A stretch of DNA of 64,000 bases from Eubacterium sp. (GCA_014465955.1 JACTVT010000004.1:1-64000), one strand, 5' to 3'. Numbered from the stretch's first letter, positions 47,101 to 59,426 are shown. Made by a program: numbers and translations. Notes: generated by a model not told the origin, from the sequence alone.

Positions 47101-47443
47101 ATGACTTATTGACCTTTTTTTTGAATAAAACGAGTTCGTCTTTAACTATATCTATGGCTTTTTTCATTAAAACACCTTTTGCACCTTTTGAAAGCAAAGG
47201 CAGGGTGCTGCCGCCGTAAAGCTTTACAGCCTCATTATAAAGACGTGAAAAAGATGAATTTTCAACTTTGCCGATATTCTGCTCTCCAAGCATTTTGAGA
47301 AGTTTTTTTTCGGCAGTAAAATTATACTGCTCAGGGGTAATGAGCAGTATATTATCAGCCTTATCATCAATCAGTTTTTTGATTTTGTTAAAGCAATATT
47401 CAGTTTTACCATAGCCGGCGCGGCCTAAAACAAAATGAAGCAT
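44132..47443 (-). CDS. addB: ATP-dependent helicase/deoxyribonuclease subunit B (AddB)
   Basis: A 1103-residue AddB. Walker A GRAGYGKT at 7-14, a decayed helicase core that reads Chi, and a C-terminal RecB-like nuclease with VVDYKSG. The [4Fe-4S] cluster cysteines are in the FNCSFRYF region and the tail CEYCDYSSVC. The stop of the phosphohexomutase gene shares one base with its start. Confidence 0.96.
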   Translation of the reverse strand: MLHFVLGRAGYGKTEYCFNKIKKLIDDKADNILLITPEQYNFTAEKKLLKMLGEQNIGKVENSSFSRLYNEAVKLYGGSTLPLLSKGAKGVLMKKAIDIVKDELVLFKKKVNKSSFVNSMVNIYDEMKSCNISYDEMLAVSDSVDKKTLSCKLRDMGLIIKTYEGLIVDKFLDSADDLSRLYTILSNNDYLNDKYVLIDGFNGFVANEYKILELVIAKAKDVTITFATDSYSTDNPFDLFSYVNKSIAILEKICKKSGVDYDFINLNQNFRAQNDELLLCEKNTFSTVAQLFSGEPDYIKIYSARSVYDECRYVASEIKKDLRNGIRARDIAVICRDLNKYSDELIYTFKKYEIPCFDDERQPVKTQPLIIFVQYLFRCIIYSFKSDDILSLAKTSLTDLSDKDICELENYIFMWNINGIKKWSADFENSSRGFVSDISENDLKTLERINSSRKYLVDILMSFKKKIKNASAIEISRAVYDTLIKFNVNVHLKELAVNLEESNLNLLAEEQERIWDSLMEILNKLAEITGNEILSAEEYLNYFNIMISSEDLGVLPQGIDNVQIGQADRIRADNPKSVYILGANEGEFPQNVVCNGLFSESDRIILNNNDFKLYSFGEVLNLQERYFAYMALSCSSQKLCISYTGEGDSSPSIIVTSIKNIFPDICELTLRDIDEIDRIESHESAFEYMAEHFADNTVFSASLKESLKNDNRYNAVKMLADNDDINLKNERLSVDLFGKDMYLSASRMEDYFNCSFRYFCKYGLLAKPRTAVKMDAMQTGTVIHYVLESILSDVGSKTLSQMKREDINSLVNKYLNKYLSAEIINGDSLSKRFIYQFTRLSNMITSVVNRIAEEFSQSDFEAKAFELDIDKDGAVKPALIDLENGGTVSLKGSIDRVDVLEKNGVKFVRVVDYKSGSKMFSLSDILYGLNLQMFVYLFTLCNDKNCEYSGIPAGVLYMHSSKSVLTSNKNIAKENVSKNEDSEFKMKGIVLYDENHNILESMEHDLKGRYIPVKINKDGDVIGAFASLEELGRIEKKTEALIALMGNNLHKGYINQNPINGKNHDKTCEYCDYSSVCANRKMIEKREMQEYDDKEVIEILKEE

Positions 47444-48909
47444 TATTTAAAATTCCTTAAATCAAGTTTGTCAAAATCTGAAAAGAACTGTTTTAACTCT
47501 TTTGCAATTTCATCGCAAACACCGAGATTATCATTTTCAATATTAAGCGGTAAAATCGGGTCGTGAACCGACAGACGAAGCAAAAACCAGCCGCCGTCAA
47601 TATTAATTCTTACGCCCTCGTAATTTTCCTTTTCAACCTGCCAGCCGTCACGGTTTTCGGCATACTCTGTAAGTGAAGCAATTACATTTTCACCGTATTC
47701 TTTAAAATCATCAAGCAGAATTGGAATTCTGATTTCAATACTTTCGGCAGGCTCTTCAAGTGATGAAATAAGTTCATCAATGCTCTTGCCTTGCTTGTTG
47801 AGTTTTGCAAGAAGAATAATAATCTTTGTAGCAAGATAAGCGCCGTCATCAAGAAAATAATTTTCTTTAAGTGCAGCATGACCGCTTGTTTCAATAGCAA
47901 GAGTTGAATTAACGCCCGATTGATTGAGTTCGATTGACTTATCAATAACATTTTTATAACCACGCTTAAAGCGAAGTTGCCTGCCGCCTAAATCCTGCTC
48001 AATGAATTTGCGCAGTCCGTCAGACGTTAAACTGTCGGTAACGATAGTTGCTCCCTTATTATTTTCAAGTGCAATAACAGATGCAAGCGCAACAAGCCTA
48101 TTACGGTTAATTTCCTCACCGCTTGCACTTACACAACCCATTCTGTCAACATCTGTATCAAAAATCAATCCGAAATCTGCGCCTGAATTCTTAACCATTT
48201 CACAGGCAGATTCAATTGCCTGCTTATTTTCAGGGTTCGGAATATGATTCGGGAACATACCGTCAGGCTCTAAAAACTGACTTGCAGACACATCTGCGCC
48301 CAAAGGCTTAAGTACATTTTCGGCATAAAATCCGCCGACGCCGTTACCTGCGTCAACTGCAATTTTAAGACCGCTAAGCGGTTTATCTCCAAACTGCACC
48401 TCATTTATAATAACATTTCTTAAATGCCCACAGTATACACTCATAAAATCATACTGAATAACACTTCCGTTTAAATTACTCGAAACTGCGTTAGAAGCAA
48501 GACTTAAAATCTCTGTCAGTTCAGAACTTTCCAGACCGCCGTTTCTCGTGAAGAATTTAAGCCCGTTTCGCTGATAAGGGTGATGAGATGCCGTAATTTC
48601 AAGTGCACAGTCCACTTTAATATCAAGAACTATACTCATAAACATAGACGGCGTCGATGCAAGGCCGAAATCATAAACAGTCAGACCCTCGCCTTTAAAT
48701 GCCTTAATAGCGGCATTTTTAATTCTGTCTGCCGAAATTCTTGAATCATGACCTACTGAAATTCTGATATCCGCTTTATTTTCTTTCTGTTTAATCCATT
48801 TTGAAAAGGCAATGCAAATTTTTTCCACAACTTCATCAGTAAGTTCAATCTGTTCCGTATCTGTTTCAACAGCAACGCCTCTTACGTCAGTGCCGCTTTT
48901 TAATTTCAT
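47443..48909 (-). CDS. Phosphoglucomutase/phosphomannomutase family enzyme
   Basis: Alpha-D-phosphohexomutase of about 488 residues with four domains. The phosphoserine loop is in ITASHHP, the metal loop is DTDVDRMG, the sugar-binding loop contains ETSGHAALKE, and a phosphate-binding C-terminal domain ends it. Whether it prefers glucose, mannose or glucosamine phosphate cannot be told. I start at the ATG at 48909 (KLKSGTDVRG), 5 bases after the DUF2461 stop; an in-frame ATG at 48930 would overlap that gene. Confidence 0.9.
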   Translation of the reverse strand: MKLKSGTDVRGVAVETDTEQIELTDEVVEKICIAFSKWIKQKENKADIRISVGHDSRISADRIKNAAIKAFKGEGLTVYDFGLASTPSMFMSIVLDIKVDCALEITASHHPYQRNGLKFFTRNGGLESSELTEILSLASNAVSSNLNGSVIQYDFMSVYCGHLRNVIINEVQFGDKPLSGLKIAVDAGNGVGGFYAENVLKPLGADVSASQFLEPDGMFPNHIPNPENKQAIESACEMVKNSGADFGLIFDTDVDRMGCVSASGEEINRNRLVALASVIALENNKGATIVTDSLTSDGLRKFIEQDLGGRQLRFKRGYKNVIDKSIELNQSGVNSTLAIETSGHAALKENYFLDDGAYLATKIIILLAKLNKQGKSIDELISSLEEPAESIEIRIPILLDDFKEYGENVIASLTEYAENRDGWQVEKENYEGVRINIDGGWFLLRLSVHDPILPLNIENDNLGVCDEIAKELKQFFSDFDKLDLRNFK

Positions 48910-48913
48910 AATT

Positions 48914-49630
48914 CTATCTTCTGTAAACATCTGTATTAATCATCCCTTCGTTAAATGCTCTGTCATACGCCTCAATAAGCATTTCATAAATAGGCGTAAG
49001 CGCTTTAATATAAGATTTTAATTCATCTATTAATTCAGGCTTTGCGATATTGCCAATATCGGGCGACCATTTTGAAAATTCCATATTTTTTGCATTAGTA
49101 TACTTTTTCAGATTTTCGGGCGCATCGGGAATTTTATCCTTTTTATAAAAATCCCTTACGCCGTAAACAAGCCCCTCTTTTTCTGCCTTTTTAACGGCTT
49201 TAAGCCACTTATCGGGATTTTCCATAATAATCTGACGGACATAATCAAACTGAGCAGGCTTGCCTGTCCACATTCCGAGACCGAAGCAGTAACCCATTGA
49301 ATGAAACTCAAACCAGAAAAAAGGTGCAAAGGGATACTGAAATTTATTTCGCCTTAACATAAGCCAGAGATTTTCACGATACATCAATTTGCTTTTTGAG
49401 CGCCTTGTATCACGCCTTATTCTTGAAACAACGTAATTCGGATTTGTATCTGCAAGCGGCTCAATTTCGCATATATCCTCTGATAAATCAAGCACAATCT
49501 GCCGCATTGGTATTGTTGCACCCTGCTTGATTTCCTCTTTATGCTCCTCATAAAAGGATTTTGAATCATTGAATCTGTTGATAGACAGAAGTTCTATAGC
49601 CTCAGGTTTAATTCCGGTAAAATTATACAT
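48914..49630 (-). CDS. DUF2461 family protein
   Basis: A 238-residue DUF2461 (TIGR02453-like) protein: FNDSKSFYEEHKEEIK near the N terminus, RIRRDTRRSKSKLMYRENLW in the middle and FWFEFHSMGYCFGLGMW. The function of the family is unknown. It overlaps the YnbB-type gene by 8 bases. Confidence 0.87.
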   Translation of the reverse strand: MYNFTGIKPEAIELLSINRFNDSKSFYEEHKEEIKQGATIPMRQIVLDLSEDICEIEPLADTNPNYVVSRIRRDTRRSKSKLMYRENLWLMLRRNKFQYPFAPFFWFEFHSMGYCFGLGMWTGKPAQFDYVRQIIMENPDKWLKAVKKAEKEGLVYGVRDFYKKDKIPDAPENLKKYTNAKNMEFSKWSPDIGNIAKPELIDELKSYIKALTPIYEMLIEAYDRAFNEGMINTDVYRR

Positions 49631-50891
49631 TCGGCAGCAGTCCTTTCTCTAACATTTTCTGAGCGGCAAGCATAGCACAGATTTTGGCACTGTGAAAATT
49701 CAGACCGCCCTGAATCCATGCATAAAACGGCTCTCTTATAGGCGCATCGGCAGAAAGTTCGATTGAAGAACCCAAGGTAAACGCACCAGCCGCCATAACC
49801 ACTTTACTGTCATAACCCGGCATATTCCACGGTTCGGGAAGAACAAAACTGTCAATCGGACTGCCGCTCTGTATTCCCTGACAGAAAGCAACAAGGCTTT
49901 CCTCGTTTTCAAGCCCTAATGACTGAACAATGTCGCCTCTTTCTGCATCATATGCAGGTGTAGTTTTATAACCGAATTCACTGAATAATGCTGATATATA
50001 AACTGCACTTTTAAGTGCCTCGCCTACAGTGTGAGGTGCATAAAATAAGCCCATATAAAGTTCCCGTGTATGACCGAGACTTGCGCCGACCTCTTTGCCG
50101 AGCCCCGGAGTAGTAAGCCTGTATGCACATTTTTCCACTAAATCGGCTCTGCCTGCAATATAACCGCCTGTTGTTGCAATTCCGCCACCTGCATTTTTTA
50201 TCAGTGAACCTGCAATTAAATCTGCGCCGACCTCTGTAGGCTCTTTCGTCTGAACAAATTCGCCGTAACAATTGTCAACCATAACAATTACATTCGGATT
50301 TTTCTTTTTGGCAATTTTAACAACCTTTTCGATTTCTTCAATCAAAAGACTCGGGCGAAGTTCGTATCCCCTGCTCCGCTGAATATAAACCATAGTGACC
50401 GTATCATCGACAGCACTCTCTATAGCCTCATAATCAAGTCTTTCATCTTTAAGCGGTACTTCATCATATATGACGCCGAAATCCTTTAAACTGCCCATTC
50501 CTTCGCCTGATATGCCGATTACATTATGTATTGTGTCATATGGTGTGCCCGTAACGCAGAGCATTTTATCACCCGGTCTTAAAACGCCGAAAAGTGCAAC
50601 GGCAAGCGTATGCGTTCCGCAGGTGAAATTATGGCGAACAAGCGCATCTTCCGCACCGAACACGGTTGCCCATACTTTATCAAGCGTATCACGTCCCCTG
50701 TCGCCGTAACCATAACCTGTGCTTGGGTAAAAATGCGTTTCGGATATACCATGCTCAATAAATGCAGACTGCACTTTAAGTTGATTATATTCTGTTATTT
50801 TGTCTATTTTATCAAACTGATTTTTACATTTTTCAAGTACAAAATCAGAAATTTTTTCTATTTTTTCATCAATTTTAAAAAAAGGCGTCAT
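49623..50891 (-). CDS. Methionine gamma-lyase-like PLP enzyme (YnbB, aluminium resistance protein family)
   Basis: A 422-residue fold-type I PLP enzyme of the YnbB group. Signature YPSTGYGYGDRGRDTL near 57-72, VRHNFTCGTHT, and the PLP lysine in SLIKNAGGG. The family is related to cystathionine gamma-lyase-like enzymes; the true reaction is not established. The gene order with a GNAT and DUF2461, all with 4-8 base overlaps, suggests one transcript. Confidence 0.9.
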   Translation of the reverse strand: MTPFFKIDEKIEKISDFVLEKCKNQFDKIDKITEYNQLKVQSAFIEHGISETHFYPSTGYGYGDRGRDTLDKVWATVFGAEDALVRHNFTCGTHTLAVALFGVLRPGDKMLCVTGTPYDTIHNVIGISGEGMGSLKDFGVIYDEVPLKDERLDYEAIESAVDDTVTMVYIQRSRGYELRPSLLIEEIEKVVKIAKKKNPNVIVMVDNCYGEFVQTKEPTEVGADLIAGSLIKNAGGGIATTGGYIAGRADLVEKCAYRLTTPGLGKEVGASLGHTRELYMGLFYAPHTVGEALKSAVYISALFSEFGYKTTPAYDAERGDIVQSLGLENEESLVAFCQGIQSGSPIDSFVLPEPWNMPGYDSKVVMAAGAFTLGSSIELSADAPIREPFYAWIQGGLNFHSAKICAMLAAQKMLEKGLLPNV

Positions 50892-51610
50892 TTATAAATT
50901 CTCCACTTTCCGATATTATCAAATAATAGTTTTTTATAAAAACTTTCGTTTTTATCTTTTTCGCGCATTAAAAAGACAGTTCCCGTAACATCGCAGCACA
51001 TTGCAGAAACAAGCGCAGAAGCATAACCCGATTTTCTGAACTCAGGTTTAGTCTGCACGGCGGTAAGTATGGCATCATTTTCATAAATGGAGGAAAATAT
51101 TGCCGAGGAAATAATTTCACCGTCAACATTAAGCGTAACCGCTTTAGCACATCCATGGCGTATTCGGTGGCTTATATCAACATACCAACTTTCAAAATCA
51201 ACATTGCCGTAATCAACAAAATTAAACAAATCAAAAAGATACGGATATTCGTCAACATCAATGTAATCACACGCAATTTCTGTTTTTCTTTCACTGCTCA
51301 TTATGATGCCGCTGTCATATTCTCTGTCCAAAAGAAAAGCATCATCACAAAGCAGAGTTGAAAAGCCCATAACATTAACGAATTCGGCCAGTTCTTCAAT
51401 ATCTGCCTTATTCTGAATATAAGACAGTGTAATATCATTATCAAGAATACATATAACTGCAGTAACTTCACTGTTATTCTTCTGTGCATAAAACCTGATA
51501 AAAGGATATTTTGTGCCGTATGCCCGAAACAGTGAAAATATTTTTACTGAAAAAATATCTTTTTTGCCGTATACTTCGGGACAAAAAGTTTCATCTAAAA
51601 GTTCAATCAT
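50888..51610 (-). CDS. GNAT family N-acetyltransferase
   Basis: A 240-residue protein whose C-terminal half (about 145-225) is a GNAT domain: ISSAIFSSIYENDAILTAVQT followed by EFRKSGYASALVSAM (acetyl-CoA site). The N-terminal half is unassigned. Its ends overlap both neighbours by 4-8 bases. Substrate unknown. Confidence 0.82.
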   Translation of the reverse strand: MIELLDETFCPEVYGKKDIFSVKIFSLFRAYGTKYPFIRFYAQKNNSEVTAVICILDNDITLSYIQNKADIEELAEFVNVMGFSTLLCDDAFLLDREYDSGIIMSSERKTEIACDYIDVDEYPYLFDLFNFVDYGNVDFESWYVDISHRIRHGCAKAVTLNVDGEIISSAIFSSIYENDAILTAVQTKPEFRKSGYASALVSAMCCDVTGTVFLMREKDKNESFYKKLLFDNIGKWRIYK

Positions 51611-52604
51611 ATATTTTATCCAACAATGCCGAAATCAGTTTTCTTGTTTCATCAATATCGCTCAGTTTAACAACGCTTGAACCCGAATGAATATAACGGC
51701 ATGGCAAAGATACTGCCATAACCTTTGAGCCTTTGCCTGCGCTTTGAATTGCACCTGCGTCGTTACCGCCTGCGATTACAGTTTTTGTCTGAACTTTTAT
51801 ATTTTTTTCTTTGGCAGTTTCAAAAGCAAGATTAAATAATTCCCTGTCATAAACGGTTCTTCCGTCCATAAATGATACAACAGGACCGTCACCGAGAACG
51901 CAGCATTTATTGCCGCCTGTTACGCCGTCAAGATCTGCGGCAGTAGTTGATTCAAGAACAATTGAAATATCACTCTGAACCGAAAAGGCGGTACACTGTG
52001 AACCACGAAGACCGACTTCCTCCTGAACGTTAAAACAAAAACAAGTGTCATATTCAAGTTCCGACTTTATCAATTCAATCATAAGCATGCAGCCGATTCT
52101 GTCATCAAGTGCTTTCGCCTTAACAAATCCGTCGCCGAATTCCTGATAATCAGAAACAAAATAAGCATAATCACCGAGAGAAACATATTTTTCTGCATCC
52201 TCTTTATTTTTTGCACCAATGTCTATATACATTTTATCAAAGGAAGGTGCGCTCTTTTTTTCATCAGCACTTAAAAGATGAACTGCTTTGGCGCCTATAA
52301 CACCTTTTGTACCGTTGATATCAACCACCCTGTCAATAACAACACGGGGATCTATTCCGCCGACAGGACTGAATTTCAGATAACCATCTTCTGTAATATA
52401 AGTGATGATAAATCCTACCTCGTCCATATGAGCAGAAATCATAACCTTTTTATCAGGTATCTTTTTGCCCTTTTTTAAAGCAATAACCGAACCGAGTGCA
52501 TCGACCGAATAATCACAGTAATTCCTAATTTCATTTATTATATATTCACGAACACGGCTCTCATCACCCGATGTGCCGTTTAACAAGCAAAGATTTTCAA
52601 GCAC
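51603..52604 (-). CDS. M42 family metallopeptidase (glutamyl aminopeptidase/endoglucanase-like), copy 1
   Basis: A dinuclear zinc aminopeptidase of about 333 residues. Metal and catalytic residues are in ISAHMDEVGF, KALDDRIG, QEEVGLRGSQ, and the late AGGNDAGAIQSAG and YIHSGSSV. M42 enzymes form large tetrahedral complexes that trim peptides. The GTG at 52604, with AGGTG 6 bases upstream, gives the usual short N terminus and an 8-base overlap with the next gene; the ATG-like start at 52640 would overlap it by 44. Confidence 0.88.
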   Translation of the reverse strand: MLENLCLLNGTSGDESRVREYIINEIRNYCDYSVDALGSVIALKKGKKIPDKKVMISAHMDEVGFIITYITEDGYLKFSPVGGIDPRVVIDRVVDINGTKGVIGAKAVHLLSADEKKSAPSFDKMYIDIGAKNKEDAEKYVSLGDYAYFVSDYQEFGDGFVKAKALDDRIGCMLMIELIKSELEYDTCFCFNVQEEVGLRGSQCTAFSVQSDISIVLESTTAADLDGVTGGNKCCVLGDGPVVSFMDGRTVYDRELFNLAFETAKEKNIKVQTKTVIAGGNDAGAIQSAGKGSKVMAVSLPCRYIHSGSSVVKLSDIDETRKLISALLDKIYD

Positions 52605-53613
52605 TCTGAACACCTGCCTTTTCCTTAACATATGCAGCAATTAATTTGCTTACACTTTCAACATCATTTATATAAACAACTTCAACGGGGCTGTGCATAT
52701 ATTTAAGCGGAATAGAGATAAGACCGCATTTTATACCGTTTTCGGTAAGCGAAATCACATCGGCATTTGTGCCTGTTTTACCGTTCATAATTTCACACTG
52801 ATAAGGAATATTATCTTTTTCAGCAACACTTTTCAATATATTTGAAATATTTCTGTCAAGCGTAGGAGAATAGCCAATCATTGCGCCTTTTGAAACAATG
52901 CCGCATTCTTCTTTATTACAATTCGGCGAATAGCCAAAAGAGACATCAACAGAAATACATTCATCTGCATTTACTGCAAAAGCGCCTGTTTTTGCACCTC
53001 GTGTACCGACTTCTTCCTGCGTTGAAAACAAAACGGTAACTTTAACAGGCAGTTTTTTCAGTTCATCAAGAGCGAGCAGAATTGACGCTATGCCTGTTCT
53101 GTCATCAAGGCAGTTTGAAGAAATTTGATTATTAAGAAGCGGTGTAAACTGACGTTTAAATGTAACCCTGTCACCTAGAGAAACAAGTTTTTCAGCCTCT
53201 TCCCTGCTCAAACCGATATCAATTGAAATTTCATTCATATCGGGAACTTTGTGTTCATCATCTGCGCTCTGCAGATGCGGCGGAAGTGTTGAGATAACAC
53301 CCATAATTTCCTGTCTGCCCCAAACTGTGACTTCATAGCCTAAAAGCATTCTTTTATCAATACCTCCGACTGCGCCGACCTTTAAAGATCCGTCATCAGT
53401 TATTGAAGTGACAACCATCCCTATTTCATCAAGATGAGCATCAAGAAGAATATGATATCCCTCACCGAAAGTGCAGGTAACATTATTCATTGCATCTACC
53501 TGAACTTCTCCGTAGGGCGAAAGAGCATTTTTTAAATATTCAATCATTCTTTCTTCACAGCCTGATACGGCAGGAATACTAACCAAATCTTTAATCAAAT
53601 CAACTGTTTTCAT
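52597..53613 (-). CDS. M42 family metallopeptidase, copy 2
   Basis: A 338-residue paralogue of the adjacent enzyme: SIPAVSGCEERM, LLDAHLDEIGMVV, NCLDDRTG, STQEEVGTRGAK, NGKTGTNADVISL and KYMHSPVEVV. Both copies keep all metal ligands, so both should be active, possibly with different residue preference or as a hetero-complex. The start overlaps the murD stop as TAATG. Confidence 0.92.
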   Translation of the reverse strand: MKTVDLIKDLVSIPAVSGCEERMIEYLKNALSPYGEVQVDAMNNVTCTFGEGYHILLDAHLDEIGMVVTSITDDGSLKVGAVGGIDKRMLLGYEVTVWGRQEIMGVISTLPPHLQSADDEHKVPDMNEISIDIGLSREEAEKLVSLGDRVTFKRQFTPLLNNQISSNCLDDRTGIASILLALDELKKLPVKVTVLFSTQEEVGTRGAKTGAFAVNADECISVDVSFGYSPNCNKEECGIVSKGAMIGYSPTLDRNISNILKSVAEKDNIPYQCEIMNGKTGTNADVISLTENGIKCGLISIPLKYMHSPVEVVYINDVESVSKLIAAYVKEKAGVQSA

Positions 53614-55052
53614 TATTCACCAAATCCGTTTACAAGTTCTTTAAATTTTCTGCCCCTATATTCAAAAGTTTTAAACTGATCAAACGCAGGGCAGGCAGGG
53701 CAAAGCGAAACAATATCGCCGCTTACTGCTTTATCTTTTGCAATAATGAGTGCATTTCCCATTGTATCTGTTTTTACAATTTCAATATCGCTGCTTTTAT
53801 AATCAGCAGACGAAACAACTGCATCATAAATTTTATCAGCCGTAGCACCGTTCAAGACAAGCAATTTAACCTTATCAAGAATATACGGCACCATTGTGCT
53901 CATATCATTACCCTTATCAGAACCACCGCAAATCATAATGATTTTCTGATTAAAAGCATTAAGTCCGCTGATAACTCTTGACGGCGAAGTTGCAATGGAA
54001 TCGTTATAATATTTTACTCCGTTATATTCACGCACAAACTCAATTCTGTGTTCAACACCGCCGAAGGTCTGAGCAACATTTTTCATCGTTTCGGGGTTAA
54101 CAATTCCCCATACTGCCGCTATTGCCGTGCAGTAATTATCAACATTATGAATACCGGGAATAATAATATTATTTCTGTTCATTACAACAGTTTTACTGCC
54201 GTTTTCTGCGTAAACAATATCACCGTTATCAGTAAGATATGCACCGTTTTCAACTGCATGAGTGAGTGAAAATTCATACAATTTCCCACGAACATCATAG
54301 CGCATATCATGATACACTCTTCCGCCGATTGAATAATCACAGTCAGCATTAAGCACAGTTCTTGCATTACTGCTTTGATAAATCAGAATATTACGCTTTG
54401 AATCTACATATTCATCAAGGCTGATATGGTGGTCAAGATGTGTGCTTTCAATATTTGTAACTACTGCAATATCGGGCTTATTAACCATATTGCCCATAGT
54501 TAAAAGTTGGAACGAAGACAGTTCAACAACTGCATAATCATCTTCTGTAATTTTATCAAGTTCGCACATTAATGCCTTACCGATATTGCCGCCTAAAAAT
54601 ACGGTTTTACCCTCTGCCTTAAGCATTTCGGATATAATGGTTGTAGTGGTCGTCTTGCCATTAGAGCCTGTTACTGCGATAATTTTTGCAGGGCAAAAAC
54701 TGAAAAACACTTCCATTTCGCTTGTAACAGTCTGACCTCTTTCGATACACTCGCCGATCCAATTATTCTGAAAAGGAAGAATGCCGTTTGAACGGAAAAC
54801 GATATCCATATCAGTTAAAACGTCAAGATAATTCTCACCAAGTGAAAAATGGACACCGAGTTCTTCAAGCCTTGCACAGATGTCTTCGCCTATATACGCT
54901 TTATCTCTCTTATCACAGGCATAAACTTCAATGCCATATGATGCAAGCCATTCGGCACACGGCGTATTTGCCACACCCATACCGACAAAAGCAACCTTCT
55001 TATCTTTTAAATATTCTAAAAACTCTTTGTAATCTTTGATATTATTAAACAT
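53613..55052 (-). CDS. murD: UDP-N-acetylmuramoyl-L-alanine:D-glutamate ligase
   Basis: Adds D-Glu to UDP-MurNAc-L-Ala. ATP-binding VTGSNGKTTT, then ELSSFQL, STHLDHH, and the C-terminal domain with SKGN-type GGSDKGNDMS. The length of 479 residues is normal. It lies outside a division-cell-wall cluster, next to aminopeptidases. The GGTGATT ribosome-binding site ahead of the ATG is within a predicted RNA helix (see the leader). Confidence 0.96.
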   Translation of the reverse strand: MFNNIKDYKEFLEYLKDKKVAFVGMGVANTPCAEWLASYGIEVYACDKRDKAYIGEDICARLEELGVHFSLGENYLDVLTDMDIVFRSNGILPFQNNWIGECIERGQTVTSEMEVFFSFCPAKIIAVTGSNGKTTTTTIISEMLKAEGKTVFLGGNIGKALMCELDKITEDDYAVVELSSFQLLTMGNMVNKPDIAVVTNIESTHLDHHISLDEYVDSKRNILIYQSSNARTVLNADCDYSIGGRVYHDMRYDVRGKLYEFSLTHAVENGAYLTDNGDIVYAENGSKTVVMNRNNIIIPGIHNVDNYCTAIAAVWGIVNPETMKNVAQTFGGVEHRIEFVREYNGVKYYNDSIATSPSRVISGLNAFNQKIIMICGGSDKGNDMSTMVPYILDKVKLLVLNGATADKIYDAVVSSADYKSSDIEIVKTDTMGNALIIAKDKAVSGDIVSLCPACPAFDQFKTFEYRGRKFKELVNGFGE

Positions 55053-55220
55053 AAAATAATCACCATAGCCTTTCAGGCTACAAAAAATTAATTAAAAGTC
55101 ATTAACGCCTCTTGCAGCCTGGTAAGGCGTTAATGGTGATTACAGCCATCTCAAAATTTTGCTACAGGCAAATTTTGAGGGCAATATAATCGTAATAGTG
55201 TGATTTTTCACACTATTACC
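55053..55220 (-). promoter_or_regulatory. Structured leader of murD with ribosome-binding-site pairing
   Basis: The minus-strand RNA has, 5' to 3': a perfect 12-bp hairpin (55219-55208/55203-55192); a stem with one bulge (55179-55169/55161-55150); TAATCACCAT at 55142-55133; a perfect 11-bp hairpin (55135-55125/55110-55100) followed by ACTTTTAATTAATTTTTT; a 5-bp hairpin (55080-55076/55070-55066); and ATGGTGATTA at 55066-55057, which is the murD ribosome-binding site and is exactly complementary to 55142-55133. Loop bases CAGGCT (55121-55116) also match AGCCTG (55079-55074). This could work as a switch; it fits no riboswitch class I know. Confidence 0.5.
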
Positions 55221-55221
55221 T

Positions 55222-58049
<2,828 letters not shown>

Positions 58050-58127
58050 TCATTATAGTTTATCACATATATTGTAATTAATCAATTAAATAAGATTACA
58101 AAAGTATTAAATTTATTTCTGATAAAG

Positions 58128-58155
58128 AAAAAAGCAGGCGCTGAAAAACGCCTGC
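58128..58155 (-). terminator. Terminator of tyrS
   Basis: Perfect 7-bp stem GCAGGCG/CGCCTGC (58134-58140, 58149-58155), 8-base loop, six T residues on the minus strand. Confidence 0.88.
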
Positions 58156-58163
58156 AATACAGT

Positions 58164-59384
58164 TTATTTTGTAAACTTGTGGAAAACCTTTTTACCTTTT
58201 CTTAAAATAACTTCACTGTCAAAATCCGATGCAGAAAGAGTCATATTCACATCGGTAACCTTTTCATCATTAACGGCTACGCCTCCCTGCTGAATAAGAC
58301 GTCTGCCCTCGCCCTTTGATTTAGCAATACCCGATTTAATCATCATATCAAGAACCGAAACAACGCCGTCTGTAAAATCGTCATCTGTAAGCGTTGTTGA
58401 AGGCATATTTGAATTATCAGCACCGCCTGCAAAAAGAGCCTTTGCCGCAGTCTGTGCCTTCACTGCCTCTTCCTCATCATGAACCAGTTTTGTAAGTTCA
58501 AAAGCAAGAACTTCTTTAGCCTTATTAATCTCTGCGCCTTCAAGTTTTTCATACTTTGCAATTTCTTCAATCGGAAGGAATGTAAGCAGTTTCATACATT
58601 TGATAACATCGGCATCATCAACATTACGCCAGTACTGATAAAATTCATACGGTGATGTTTTTTCAGGGTCAAGCCACACTGCACCCTTTTCTGTTTTACC
58701 CATCTTCTTGCCCTCTGAATTGGTAAGAAGGGTAATCGTCATAGCGTCAGCCTCACCGCCGAGTTTTCTTCTGACAAGTTCCATACCGCCAATCATATTT
58801 GACCACTGATCATCGCCGCCGAACTGAAGATTACAGCCGTATTTCTGATACAGAGTATAGAAATCATAACTCTGCATAATCATATAGTTAAATTCAAGGA
58901 AAGAAAGTCCCCGCTCCATTCTCTGCTTATAGCATTCAAAAGAAAGCATACGGTTAACAGAAAAACAAGCACCAACTTCTCTCAAAACATCAATATAATT
59001 AAGGTCAAGCAGCCAATCGGCATTATTAACCATCAATGCCTTGCCTTCTGAAAAATCAATGAATTTAGACATCTGCTTTTTAAAACAGGCACAATTATGT
59101 TCAATCGTTTCTTTTGTCATCATTTTACGCATATCGGTTTTACCGCTCGGGTCACCGATCATACCTGTACCGCCGCCGATAAGGGCGATGGGCTTATTGC
59201 CTGCCTCCTGCAGTCTTTTCATTAGTGTTAAAGCCATAAAGTGACCGACATGAAGCGAATCGGCAGTCGGATCGAAACCGATATAAAACACTGCCTTACC
59301 ATTATTAATCAAATCACGCACTCTTGCCTCATCAGTAATCTGGGCAATAAGACCGCGCTGCTGTAATTCTTCATATACTCCCAT
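58164..59384 (-). CDS. tyrS: Tyrosyl-tRNA synthetase
   Basis: Class I aminoacyl-tRNA synthetase of 406 residues. HVGH (HIGH type) near 47-50, KMGKT (KMSKS type), the tyrosine pocket, and a C-terminal S4 RNA-binding domain ([14 protein letters not shown]). A GGAGG site precedes the ATG. No T-box leader is possible: only 92 bases separate it from recN. Confidence 0.97.
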   Translation of the reverse strand: MGVYEELQQRGLIAQITDEARVRDLINNGKAVFYIGFDPTADSLHVGHFMALTLMKRLQEAGNKPIALIGGGTGMIGDPSGKTDMRKMMTKETIEHNCACFKKQMSKFIDFSEGKALMVNNADWLLDLNYIDVLREVGACFSVNRMLSFECYKQRMERGLSFLEFNYMIMQSYDFYTLYQKYGCNLQFGGDDQWSNMIGGMELVRRKLGGEADAMTITLLTNSEGKKMGKTEKGAVWLDPEKTSPYEFYQYWRNVDDADVIKCMKLLTFLPIEEIAKYEKLEGAEINKAKEVLAFELTKLVHDEEEAVKAQTAAKALFAGGADNSNMPSTTLTDDDFTDGVVSVLDMMIKSGIAKSKGEGRRLIQQGGVAVNDEKVTDVNMTLSASDFDSEVILRKGKKVFHKFTK

Positions 59385-59426
59385 TTATATATCCTCCAAA
59401 TAAATTAATTTTGATTATTGTAAAAC

